Shown here in pieces: positions 35,331 to 45,000 of a DNA stretch of 64,000 nucleotides. The DNA is from Bacteroidota bacterium (GTDB lineage: Bacteria > Bacteroidota > Bacteroidia > AKYH767-A > OLB10), in assembly GCA_023251535.1 (NCBI GenBank), contig JAHEYP010000005.1, positions 1 to 64,000 of the forward strand, written 5' to 3'. The notes beneath the pieces were generated by a model. That model worked only from the letters and a program-made list of their open reading frames with translations, made no database searches and was not told where the DNA came from. Position 1 is the first letter of the stretch; every line of letters begins with the position of its first letter. The position numbers were made by a program, and so were the translations under genes.

Positions 35331-36491
35331 ATGAAGATATCTCAGAAAAAATGGTCAGCTAAAAATGGATGGGAATCCATTCGTTTAGACAATTTCGACG
35401 AAAGCCAATCGCACTTAGTGATTGTTTTTGGCAGCAGAGAAAAATTAAGCGAATCCGAATTATTCGGAGAGATCAGAAGTATTTATCCGACAGCACAGAT
35501 AATAATCAATAGCACATCAGGAGAAATCATCGACATTCAAGTCAATGACAATTCACTTTCTATGACAGCTATTCACTTTGACAAAACTGATATTGAAACA
35601 CACTGTATCAACATTAACAAATTTGCAAATAGTCTTGAAGCAGGAAAAGCATTAGCAAGTCTTTTCAATAAAAAAGACTTAAGCAGTTTGCTGGTTATTT
35701 CCGACGGACAGTTAGTTAATGGTAGCGAACTAGTAGAAGGACTCGAAGAAGTTATCGGAAATAGAATTCCTATTACTGGAGGACTAGCAGGAGATGGCGA
35801 TAAATTTGAAAAAACATTAGTTGGTTTAAATGCATCTCCGGAAATCGGAAACATAGTAGCATTAGGCTTCTATGGAGACTACATCAGTATATCGCATGGT
35901 TGTGTTGGAGGATGGGACCCATTTGGCCCTGAGCGAATGATTACATCATCGAAAGGTAATGTACTCTTTGAATTGGACGGACAACCGGCATTAGACATTT
36001 ACAAGAAATATCTAGGAGATTACGCAAAAGACCTTCCTGGGTCAGGATTACTCTTTCCATTAAGTGTACGTATCCGACAAAACGAAGAACCAGTTGTAAG
36101 AACAATATTAGCAGTAAACGAAAACGACAAGAGTGTAACATTTGCAGGGAATGTACCTGAAGGATGTGTGGGACGATTGATGAAAGCGAATTTCGATCGC
36201 ATTATTGAAGGCGCTTCGAGTGCTGCAGAATTTAGCAGTAAAATAAATGAGAAACCTGAATTAGCTATTCTAATCAGTTGCGTTGGAAGAAAGCTTGTAT
36301 TGAATCAACGAATAGAAGAAGAAATAGAAGCTGTAAGAGACATATTCGGAAAAAACACTGCCATCACCGGCTTTTATTCTTATGGAGAAATATCTCCAAT
36401 ATCTGGCTTTGAAAGATGTGAGTTGCATAATCAAACAATGACAATCACTACTTACTCAGAAAGATCAGATGAAAACGAAACTGCTAAGTAA
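35331..36491 (+). CDS. FIST-domain sensory protein (FIST N and FIST C)
   Basis: 386 aa, no signal or membrane segment. FIST domains (F-box and intracellular signal transduction) are proposed sensors of small molecules such as amino acids, usually next to or fused to signalling proteins. Residues about 25-215 fit FIST N (HLVIVFGSREKLSESELF, INSTSGEI, ITGGLAGDGDKFEKTLV) and 220-375 fit FIST C (LDIYKKYLGDYAKDLPGSG, AITGFYSYGEISPI, LHNQTMTITTYSE). It overlaps the following histidine kinase gene by 23 bp, so the two are coupled; the pair acts as a split FIST-kinase. Heads a five-gene phosphorelay operon to 41561. Ligand unknown. Confidence 0.9.
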   Translation: MKISQKKWSAKNGWESIRLDNFDESQSHLVIVFGSREKLSESELFGEIRSIYPTAQIIINSTSGEIIDIQVNDNSLSMTAIHFDKTDIETHCININKFANSLEAGKALASLFNKKDLSSLLVISDGQLVNGSELVEGLEEVIGNRIPITGGLAGDGDKFEKTLVGLNASPEIGNIVALGFYGDYISISHGCVGGWDPFGPERMITSSKGNVLFELDGQPALDIYKKYLGDYAKDLPGSGLLFPLSVRIRQNEEPVVRTILAVNENDKSVTFAGNVPEGCVGRLMKANFDRIIEGASSAAEFSSKINEKPELAILISCVGRKLVLNQRIEEEIEAVRDIFGKNTAITGFYSYGEISPISGFERCELHNQTMTITTYSERSDENETAK

Positions 36492-37554
36492 TCAGATTAG
36501 AAAACATTTGGGTCAAGAGGAACTTAACAACCCGAAAGTGCTTGCATTAATTGACGCCGTCAACAACTCTTACGGTCACTATGAAAAGGACCGTGAACTT
36601 TTAGAAAAAGCCATGGATTTAAGCTCTAATGAATTGAATGAAGCGAATACCAAATTGAGATTGGAAAGTGAAGACAATAAAATAGCGATAGAGCGACTTA
36701 AAGAATCACTGAGAATACTACAAGAAGACGAACCGGAAAATCTACGATTAAACGTAGAAAACTTAAGTATAAATGATCTGGCCGAAATTATTCAAGCAGA
36801 AACAGCGAGAAGAAAACTAGCAGAACAAAAATACAAAGCTAATGTAGCGAACTTGGAAAGATCAAATCGCGAGTTAGATCAGTTCGCATATGTTGTGTCG
36901 CATGATTTAAAAGCTCCACTACGAGCTATTGCAAGTTTAGCAGAATGGATTGAAGAAGATCTCGAAGAAAAACTTACCCCTGAATCAAAAAGCAACCTTG
37001 AATTATTAAGAGGAAGAGTACTACGAATGGAATCATTAATCCATGGTATTCTAGCATATTCAAAAGCAGGAAAAGTTACCGGTGATTTAAAATTGGTTGA
37101 TGTCAACAAATTGATAAATGACATAATCGATTCTCTAAATCCATCACCTCACATCAAAATTACGATCGATGAAAACTTGCCGATCATTGAAACTGAAGAA
37201 ACAAAACTATATCAAGTTCTCGGGAATTTGATTAGCAATTCAATAAAATACAACGACAAAGCGAAGGGACAAATACAAGTAAAATATTTAGACCTCGAAG
37301 GAGTTTGTCAGTTTACGGTAGAAGATAACGGCCCTGGAATTGAAAAAGAATATCACAATAGGATATTCATGATATTCCAAACACTATCAGCAAGAGATCA
37401 TGTTGAAAGTACAGGAATCGGATTATCAATAGTCAAAAAGATAGTAGAAGAACAAGGCGGAAAAATCTGGATTGAATCAGAACCCGGACAAGGCGCCAAA
37501 TTCATCTTCACATGGCCTGCCCCAGTTAAAATAAAAAACAAATCATTAGCATGA
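36469..37554 (+). CDS. Soluble sensor histidine kinase
   Basis: 361 aa, no membrane segment. Residues about 25-140 are strongly charged and heptad-like, suggesting a coiled coil (KDRELLEKAMDLSSNELNEA and ARRKLAEQKYKANVANLER in separate parts). HisKA with phospho-acceptor His in YVVSHDLKAPLRA (about 146), then the HATPase_c domain: N-box GNLISNSIKYND, G1 DNGPGIE, F-box FMIFQTL, G2 STGIGLSIV. This is the group that resembles cyanobacterial and bacteriophytochrome-type kinases paired with Rcp1-like regulators, and such a regulator follows with a 4-bp overlap. Its input is probably the FIST protein encoded just before it, with which it overlaps by 23 bp. Confidence 0.92.
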   Translation: MKTKLLSNQIRKHLGQEELNNPKVLALIDAVNNSYGHYEKDRELLEKAMDLSSNELNEANTKLRLESEDNKIAIERLKESLRILQEDEPENLRLNVENLSINDLAEIIQAETARRKLAEQKYKANVANLERSNRELDQFAYVVSHDLKAPLRAIASLAEWIEEDLEEKLTPESKSNLELLRGRVLRMESLIHGILAYSKAGKVTGDLKLVDVNKLINDIIDSLNPSPHIKITIDENLPIIETEETKLYQVLGNLISNSIKYNDKAKGQIQVKYLDLEGVCQFTVEDNGPGIEKEYHNRIFMIFQTLSARDHVESTGIGLSIVKKIVEEQGGKIWIESEPGQGAKFIFTWPAPVKIKNKSLA

Positions 37555-38000
37555 ATACAATAGAAGACAAATTACTAAACATTCTTCTGGTAGAAGATGA
37601 TAGTGTAGATGTTATGAACGTTCAAAGAGCTTTCAAAAAAAACAACATCACTAATCCGCTTTACATCGCATTCAATGGCGTGGAAGCTCTTAACATGTTA
37701 AGAGGCACCAACGGGAAGCCGAAATTAAATCCAACGCCAAGAATCATCCTTCTTGACATAAACATGCCAAAAATGAATGGTCTCGAATTCCTTCGAGAAC
37801 TGAGAAACGATCCTGATTTAAAGTCAACGAGTGTTTTCGTAATGACAACATCAAACGACGATCAAGACAAAATTGAAGCCTACAACCTTAATGTTGCAGG
37901 ATACATATTAAAACCTTTATCATTTGAAAAATTCGTAAATGCCGTAGCCGTTTTAAACAGCTATTGGAAATTATGCGAACAACCAATATTACATAAATAA
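37551..38000 (+). CDS. Single-domain response regulator (Rcp1-like)
   Basis: 149 aa, a lone receiver. ILLVEDDSVD holds the acidic pair, LLDINMP the phospho-acceptor Asp69, VMTTSN the switch Thr and YILKPLS the conserved Lys. The insertion NGKPKLNPTPR before the Asp-bearing strand is typical for Rcp1-like regulators that pair with soluble kinases. No output domain, so it may shuttle phosphate to the HPt-containing hybrid kinase encoded next. Overlaps the kinase gene by 4 bp and the hybrid kinase gene by 1 bp. Confidence 0.93.
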   Translation: MNTIEDKLLNILLVEDDSVDVMNVQRAFKKNNITNPLYIAFNGVEALNMLRGTNGKPKLNPTPRIILLDINMPKMNGLEFLRELRNDPDLKSTSVFVMTTSNDDQDKIEAYNLNVAGYILKPLSFEKFVNAVAVLNSYWKLCEQPILHK

Positions 38001-40378
38001 TGCACAATATAATGTATACGGGGAAACCACTACAGACATTAAGAATTCTGGTAGTTGAAGATCACGCTCCGGATCGTTTACTTATTGTAAACACCATTCA
38101 ACAATTAGATGTACCAACAGAAGTTATTGTTGCAGAAAGTGTATCAGAAGGACTTTCAATATGCGCCGACAATGAATTCGATTGCATATTTCTAGACTAC
38201 TACTTTCCAGAGTTAACAGGAATGGATTTCATTAAAGCCTATACTCAAAAAAGAGGCAAAGGAAATATCATTATTGTTACAGGACAAGACGATGTAAATA
38301 TGGCAGTTGAATGCATGAAAATGGGTGCATGCGACTATTTGTTGAAGAATCAAATTACAAAAGCAAGCATCAGCAAAAGCCTTAATTACGTAACAAAACT
38401 AATGAGAGCACAAGAATTTGCTTTGCAAACTGAACAAGCTCTATTAGAATCAGAAATGAGGTTGAAGAGTATCATCGGAAAATCACCGATTATTCTTTTC
38501 AATATCGATCATTCCGGAACAATTACGCTATTCAGAGGTAAAGCCACTTCTCATCTTTCAATTAAGCCTGAGAAAGTAATAGGTCAAAAAATTGAAAATA
38601 TTTGGCAACAACTTCCAGTTAAACATGAAGATTATCTAAAAGCTTGTAGAGAAGAAGAATTGCAATTCAAGACAATGGTTAACGATCATTATTTTGATGT
38701 AAACTTCATTCCTGTGAAAAATGAACATAAGCAATTGACTGGAATGATGGGTGTAGCTATTGATGTTACTTCCTTCAAGAAAAGTGAAGAAGAGCTTAGA
38801 TCAACTATCGAATTTACAGAAGCAGGTGCAAAAATAAAAGAGCAGTTCTTAGCAAATATGAGTCATGAAATCAGAACACCGATTCATGGAATTATAAGTT
38901 TGACACAATTTGTTTTAAAAACTGAATTGAACGGAGAACAAACCAACTATTTAAATTTAATTAAAAAGTCGGCCGATACTCTATTAGTTATTGTAAATGA
39001 CATCCTCGATTTATCGAAAATAGATTCAGGGAAAATGACATTTGAAGAAGTTCCATTCAACTTACGTGATACGATACAAACAGCTGTAGCTGCATTCATT
39101 CCGAAAACAATAGAGAAGAACATTCAAATCAAAACATCAGTTTCTCAAAACTTACCTGAATACATTGCAGGTGATCCGGTGCGCTTAACACAAATCCTTA
39201 ATAACTTATTAGGAAACGCTGTGAAGTTTACAGAAAAAGGTTTTATTGCAATTGGAGCGAGTGCTATTGAATCAAACGGAGATTCGGTAGTAATCGAATT
39301 CACAATAAAAGACACTGGCATTGGAATCTCGCAGCACAAAATCGGTACCATATTTGAATCCTTTACTCAAGCAGGAACAGATATCACCAGAAAATATGGT
39401 GGTACGGGCTTAGGATTAAACATCTCTAAGCAGCTAGTAGAAAAGCAAAATGGAACGATTCATGTAGAAAGTGTTATCGATGAAGGCACCACCTTTATTG
39501 TAAAAATGCCATTCATGATTAGCAAAGAATCTGCAATCACTGAAGAATCAGCAACGACAACAATAAATGAAAGCGCTAGAGAATTGAAAATCCTTGTTGC
39601 TGAAGACCATGACATTAACAGATTTATAATTGAAAAAATGTTAAAAGAATGGGGTTTCCAAACTGCTTTTGCAACAACGGGAACGGAAGCTGTACAAAAA
39701 GCATCAGAAGCTACCTACGATCTAATTTTAATGGACGTGGAAATGCCAGACATGAATGGATATAGAGCAACTGAAGTCATCAGAGCCGAATTCACATCAG
39801 CAATGAAAAACGTGCCTATTGTAGCGATGACAGGCAATGCCATGACAGGAGAGCGAGAAAGATGCTTAGAAGCTGGAATGAATGATTACATATCAAAACC
39901 ATTTAAACCAGAAGAATTAAAACAACTTATTTTAAAACTAACCGTAAAAGATAGCATCACTGCTTCAGAAAATACAAATAGTGTAGAAGTTAAAAAAGAG
40001 GACGAAATGGAAACAGCAATCACAACACGTCAAACAGACTTGACATTTCTAAAAGAAATATCAGATAACAATGAGCAATTTTTCCGTGAATTTATCACCA
40101 TGTTCTTGAATAATACTCCAAAGTCAATCCAAGACATGAAAACGTCATTGATGAGCACTGACTGGGAGGCTTTACGCCAAGCGGCACATAAAGTAAAACC
40201 TTCCTTTAACTATGTAGGGCTAAAAGAGCTAAATGCACTTAGTGCCAAAATCGAAGAATTTGCTAAGCAACAATGCAACATGGAAGAAATTAAAACAATG
40301 CTAAATCGAATTGAAGCCATCGCAGCAGTTGCCTTTAAAGAATTAGAAGAAGAAATTAACACCATCACACACCAATAA
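38000..40378 (+). CDS. Hybrid histidine kinase: REC-PAS-HisKA-HATPase-REC-HPt
   Basis: 792 aa, no membrane segment. Domains: REC1 about 10-130 (LRILVVEDHAPD, CIFLDYYFPE with Asp, then LLKN where a KP motif is more usual); PAS about 145-260 (IIGKSPIILFNIDHSG ... FIPVKNEHKQLTGM); HisKA about 288-355 with the His in MSHEIRTPIHG; HATPase about 400-510 (DTGIGIS, GGTGLGLNISKQL); REC2 about 528-650 (ILVAEDHDINRF, LILMDVEMPDMNGY, YISKPFKPEE); HPt about 685-785 with the His in AAHKVKPSFNYVG. Phosphate can thus run His to Asp to His within one chain, then to a receiver in another protein such as the NtrC-like regulator 1 bp downstream. Two receivers suggest input from the upstream single-domain regulator system. 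Confidence 0.93.
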   Translation: MHNIMYTGKPLQTLRILVVEDHAPDRLLIVNTIQQLDVPTEVIVAESVSEGLSICADNEFDCIFLDYYFPELTGMDFIKAYTQKRGKGNIIIVTGQDDVNMAVECMKMGACDYLLKNQITKASISKSLNYVTKLMRAQEFALQTEQALLESEMRLKSIIGKSPIILFNIDHSGTITLFRGKATSHLSIKPEKVIGQKIENIWQQLPVKHEDYLKACREEELQFKTMVNDHYFDVNFIPVKNEHKQLTGMMGVAIDVTSFKKSEEELRSTIEFTEAGAKIKEQFLANMSHEIRTPIHGIISLTQFVLKTELNGEQTNYLNLIKKSADTLLVIVNDILDLSKIDSGKMTFEEVPFNLRDTIQTAVAAFIPKTIEKNIQIKTSVSQNLPEYIAGDPVRLTQILNNLLGNAVKFTEKGFIAIGASAIESNGDSVVIEFTIKDTGIGISQHKIGTIFESFTQAGTDITRKYGGTGLGLNISKQLVEKQNGTIHVESVIDEGTTFIVKMPFMISKESAITEESATTTINESARELKILVAEDHDINRFIIEKMLKEWGFQTAFATTGTEAVQKASEATYDLILMDVEMPDMNGYRATEVIRAEFTSAMKNVPIVAMTGNAMTGERERCLEAGMNDYISKPFKPEELKQLILKLTVKDSITASENTNSVEVKKEDEMETAITTRQTDLTFLKEISDNNEQFFREFITMFLNNTPKSIQDMKTSLMSTDWEALRQAAHKVKPSFNYVGLKELNALSAKIEEFAKQQCNMEEIKTMLNRIEAIAAVAFKELEEEINTITHQ

Positions 40379-40379
40379 A

Positions 40380-41561
40380 ATGACAACAACAACTTCAAAA
40401 GTATTTCTTGTAGAAGACGATATGCTTGTTGCTTCCGTAATGAAGCAAGCATTAAGCAGAAATGAAAAGCTGGAAGTTTTTCATTACACATCAGCTTCTG
40501 AATGCATGTCAAATTTGCATGCTAATCCGGACATTGTAGTTATTGACTATAACTTACCTGACGAAGACGGTTTATCTTTAATGAAGAAAATCAAAACTTA
40601 CAACGGCCAAATAATGACAATTATTTGTTCAGGACAGGAAAGCGTTGAAGTAGTTGTTAACTCATACAAACAAGGTGCAAACGAGTATATTCTGAAAAAT
40701 GAAAATATGGTGGTAAACCTTGAGAATGCCATCCAGAATTTAACATTGAATGTTACTTTACGCAAAGAAGTAGAGTTTTTAAAAGATCAAATTATTGATC
40801 GAAATAAATACTCTAACATTATCGGTAACAGTAATCCAGTATTGAGAGTACTACGCCTAATTCAAAAGGTAGAAAAAAACAATATGACTGTCCTTGTAAC
40901 CGGCCAAAGCGGAACGGGAAAGGAACTAGTAGCAAAAGCTTTACACTTCAATTCACCTAGAGCCCGTAAGCCCTTCGTGATTGTAAATATGGGAGCGATT
41001 CCAACAGAACTTGTAGAAAGCGAGTTATTCGGACACGAAAAAGGCGCTTTTACAGATGCAAGAGAGCGTCGTATCGGAAAATTCGAAGAAGCCGATGGAG
41101 GAACAATCTTCTTAGATGAAATCGGAGAAATGGATTTAGGACTACAATCTAAATTACTTCGTGTATTACAGGAAAAAGAAGTAACCAGAATTGGAAGCAA
41201 CAAAATCATGAAATTAGATTTCAGATTAATTGCTGCTACAAATAGAAACATGGCTACTGAAGTAAAAGAAGGAAGATTCAGAGAAGATTTATTCTATCGT
41301 CTTCAAGGGTTCCTAATTCACCTTCCTCCTTTAAAAGAGCGCGGAGATGACATTATTTTACTAGCGAAAAACTTCTTAGCGGATTTTTGCCAACAAAGCA
41401 GAATGGATCAATTGGTAATCTCGAAAGAAGCATGCAAATTCATGCTTGACTATTCATGGCCAGGAAATATTAGAGAACTTAAGGCAGTAATTGAAAGAGC
41501 TGCTTTGATGGCAGAGAACAATGTCATTACTGTTGACGACCTCACTTTCGTAACAGCTTAA
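40380..41561 (+). CDS. NtrC-like response regulator without a DNA-binding domain
   Basis: 393 aa. REC about 5-125 (KVFLVEDDMLVA, VVIDYNLPDEDG with phospho-Asp, then ILKNE). Sigma-54 AAA+ domain about 143-370: Walker A VTGQSGTGKELVAKAL, GAFTDA loop within HEKGAFTDARER, Walker B GGTIFLDEIGEMD, arginine finger region GRFREDLFYRL, sensor II WPGNIRELK. The chain ends 23 residues later, where a Fis-type helix-turn-helix would normally follow (NtrC is about 470 aa). So it can probably act on sigma-54 holoenzyme from solution, or is a derepressed ATPase. The loop has D rather than G at the fifth position of GAFTGA, a variant I believe occurs in Bacteroidota. Last gene of the operon, before a terminator. 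Confidence 0.92.
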   Translation: MTTTTSKVFLVEDDMLVASVMKQALSRNEKLEVFHYTSASECMSNLHANPDIVVIDYNLPDEDGLSLMKKIKTYNGQIMTIICSGQESVEVVVNSYKQGANEYILKNENMVVNLENAIQNLTLNVTLRKEVEFLKDQIIDRNKYSNIIGNSNPVLRVLRLIQKVEKNNMTVLVTGQSGTGKELVAKALHFNSPRARKPFVIVNMGAIPTELVESELFGHEKGAFTDARERRIGKFEEADGGTIFLDEIGEMDLGLQSKLLRVLQEKEVTRIGSNKIMKLDFRLIAATNRNMATEVKEGRFREDLFYRLQGFLIHLPPLKERGDDIILLAKNFLADFCQQSRMDQLVISKEACKFMLDYSWPGNIRELKAVIERAALMAENNVITVDDLTFVTA

Positions 41562-41579
41562 CGATAAAATTAAATCAAA

Positions 41580-41611
41580 AAAGCGATGAAGAAATTCATC
41601 GCTTTTTTTTT
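41580..41611 (+). terminator. Rho-independent terminator of the FIST signalling operon
   Basis: GCGATGAA (41583-41590) pairs with TTCATCGC (41595-41602) around a GAAA loop, flanked by an A-rich lead and followed by nine T. It separates the signalling operon from the cluster at 41677. Confidence 0.9.
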
Positions 41612-41676
41612 GCCTTTCAAAGGGTGATTTCACTAAACTATTATGCTGCCCTTACGTATAAATAGTTTGATTACCG

Positions 41677-42021
41677 ATGAAAAAAGCAAGAAGAAATATC
41701 AGGATGCAACAACGTGTGACCCAAAAACACACTATGAAGCAAGTCGTTGTTGCGGGATCACTATTTTCATTAATCATTGCAGCACTTTTTTATTTTAATT
41801 TTTCCAGGAATACTGATTCTTTTGCAGACAAAAAAACGTCCGATTTCAAGCCTGACTTACGTACTACTACAATAGAAGTACCATCACGCCTCTTAAGAAG
41901 CAATGAAACTTCCCAACGAATAAACACAAATAAATTTGAAGAAGGCCATAAAAGAACTTTGATAAGTAGAAGTACAGATGAAATAACGATATCAATGTCA
42001 AAAGAAGGAGGTGAAGAATGA
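41677..42021 (+). CDS. Small single-pass membrane protein, function unknown
   Basis: 114 aa. Very basic N-terminus (MKKARRNIRMQQRVTQKHT), one membrane segment at about 23-42 (VVVAGSLFSLIIAALFYFNF), then a polar tail of about 70 residues. By the positive-inside rule the tail faces the periplasm. No family recognised. Its stop overlaps the start of the 1188-aa surface protein gene (ATGA at 42018-42021), so the two are translationally coupled. The third gene, at 45611, encodes a protein with a similar basic-then-hydrophobic N-terminus. Confidence 0.7.
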   Translation: MKKARRNIRMQQRVTQKHTMKQVVVAGSLFSLIIAALFYFNFSRNTDSFADKKTSDFKPDLRTTTIEVPSRLLRSNETSQRINTNKFEEGHKRTLISRSTDEITISMSKEGGEE

Positions 42022-45000
42022 AAAGGCTTCTATCTATAATCGTATTTCTTCAAATTTCAATAAATTGTTTTTCTGCTTCCAAAACAGCAATTGCATCCGG
42101 CAATTGGTCATCACCATCTGTGTGGTCACCAAAAGGAGTTCCTAGTAATAACGACGAAGTAACTATTAGCACAGGAAAAACAATTACAATAGATTCCTTA
42201 TCCAGATCATGCAATAGCGTTAATATTCAAAGTGGTGCATCTTTAAAAGTAAGTGCAAATTCTAGTTTAACAATTACATCAACAATAGGCTTTACCATAA
42301 ATGGAACATTTGAATTTATTGGAGATGTAATTATAATAAATCCGCATACTAGTTTAAAATTAAATTCAGGCGGGAAAATTATATGGTCGCCACAAAATAA
42401 CACGGAGGCTAATGCCCAATTATTTACTCAATGTGATGAAACATTCAACAATGAATCGACAATTCAAGTATCGAAATGGTTTAACACCAACAAAGGCATA
42501 GGCCAATACATCACAGGAAACTTTGGAAACATATCTATATCTGGAATATGGAATTGGGAATTGGGCGAATCTTTAAGAAGTCATTCTATTGAAGGAAAAT
42601 TATCGGTTATCAATTCGTGTGTTATATTGGATTCATCCAATACTAATGTCAATTTAAATATCAATCAGATTGAATTACAAAACAGCAATTCAATAATCGA
42701 AGTTTTCAAGGGATCTTCCGGAACAAAAACCATTAACTGCAATTCAATAACCATAAATGGCGGACAATTGAATTTATCAGGCGAAAATACAACTGCCAAT
42801 ACAAAATTGAAATGTGCAGGAGACATTGCGATAAACTCATTGGGCACTCTTTGTGGAAGTTATCAAAATGATGCAAATAACGAAATAGAAATACAGGGTA
42901 ATTTAAATATCACCAAGTCGCTTTACTATGGTGTCTATCAAGGAGCAGGCAATCACAAATTAAAAGTTGATGGTAATCTGACATTACTTAAAGGAGGCAC
43001 GAGATTTAGTGAATTCCATGGAATCTATAATGGTAATGGAGACGTTGATGTAACTATTGGAGGAGACTTCAACCACCAAGGATATTCCGATTTAATACTA
43101 AACGACGGAATTACAGGCGTTGGAAACGGAAAAGGTAAAATCAAAATCGGCGGCCACTTTCAACAAACTTCCGGCGACTTTAGAGGAATATTCAATTTAA
43201 CGAGTTACAATGCCGGTGAAATAGAATTCATTTGCAAGGACATGAATTATTCTGGCGGGATTTTCATGCTATATTATGCTTGCAGTAGCAATCCGGTTAA
43301 AAACACCTTAAAAATAAATGGCGATTTAACAGTAAACTTCACTAGCTCGAATGATATATTTCGTTGCAATGGATTATCAAATCTGAATGGAACAATTAGC
43401 AATGCTCAATTGGAATTAGATGTAATTGGCAATAGCACTATTGAAGGTACTTCAGCTGGAGAACTATTAACGAACACAGCGTATGGAATTGAGAATATTC
43501 AAACCAACGGATCGTTTAAAATTAGCGCAGGAAATATCAAATTCAATTATTCACCTCATCCATTAACTTGGATACAAAATGGAGATTTTGAAATAAGTGG
43601 AGGCCAATTACAAACATCTATGGAATCAGGCACCACTAACATATCATTTAACGGCAACTTTAATCAAACAAATGGAGTCGTTTGCTTCAAAAACAAATCA
43701 GGAAATACAAACATATCAATTGCTGGAAACTTCATGCAATCGGGAGGAATATGCAAATTATACGACAATAGCAGTCAGCCTCTCTCCCACTCTATTCAAT
43801 TAAACATCCTTGGAAACTTCATTCAAGAGCAAGGCAGAATAGACTTTTGCAACAACAGTTTCTCAACCGGCAATACAACATTACAAATTTCAGGAAATGA
43901 ATACCAAACATCAGGAGGAGAAATAGTGAATTCTTCAAATGGCTCCTATTTTGGAAGATTAAAATTCAGTCACAATGGAATTTTAAATTATTTCTGCAGT
44001 CCTTCTCATTCATTAGCTGGAATAAAACAATCAATTGAATCAAACTGCAAACTGGAAGTCAATTCTGAAAGCTACCAGATTTCATCTGGAAGTACAGCGG
44101 GAGTCGACTATTTAGAAATCAAAAACGGTGCTGAACTAAATTTAAAGAATGCAAAAATTATCACTACAGGAATAGAAACGAATTGCGGAATAAAACTAGA
44201 AGAAAATGCAGTTGTGAAAATTGCTTCTGAAATTGGAACCGAAGCATTGTCTTTCCCAGCAGGAATAACAGCACAATATTCAATCGACAAGCTAAGCACC
44301 ATTGAACTTAATGGTTCTAAATCAAATATTACCAAATTAAGAGGTCAATCCAATTTTATTCTAGGAAAACTAAAAATAAACTTAGATCCAAGTGGCGAAG
44401 TGAACATGAATTCTGACTTAAGTATTGAATCACAATTGAACTTATGCGAAGGCTTTATCAATTTAAATAAGTCATCAATATCAATCCTCAACAATTCAAC
44501 AGAAGGAATAGTTAGAACAAACGGATACATTGTTTGCAATGAAAAAGAAGGGACAATCAAAAGAACCAATAATCAACAACTAAACTATGAATTTCCATTT
44601 GGAAACGCTAACGGAAAGTACATCCCCATATTTATCAATTGCAAATCAGGGACAGGCAAATGTATATCGGCAAATACAATTTCTACAAATCATGAAAACT
44701 TACCGTTCCCTTCTGGATTAACTTCTAATTTAACAAATAGTGTTACTGCATTTTCAGACCAAATCGATCGATGGTGGAAAATTGAAACCAATGGCGTTAC
44801 TGTTGATATCACCTTGTCTTATGCATCGGAAGAAAACAGCACTGCTGAATCGAAAAGACAAGAGAACTTTTCGGTTAAATACAATTCAGGTACACATTGG
44901 AGTGAAATGATCGGCAATAGTCGCGGTGCAATTACAAACACAGGAAAAATTACGATAAAAGACATAAGATCTTCAGCGACATATACACTTTTGAGTAATG

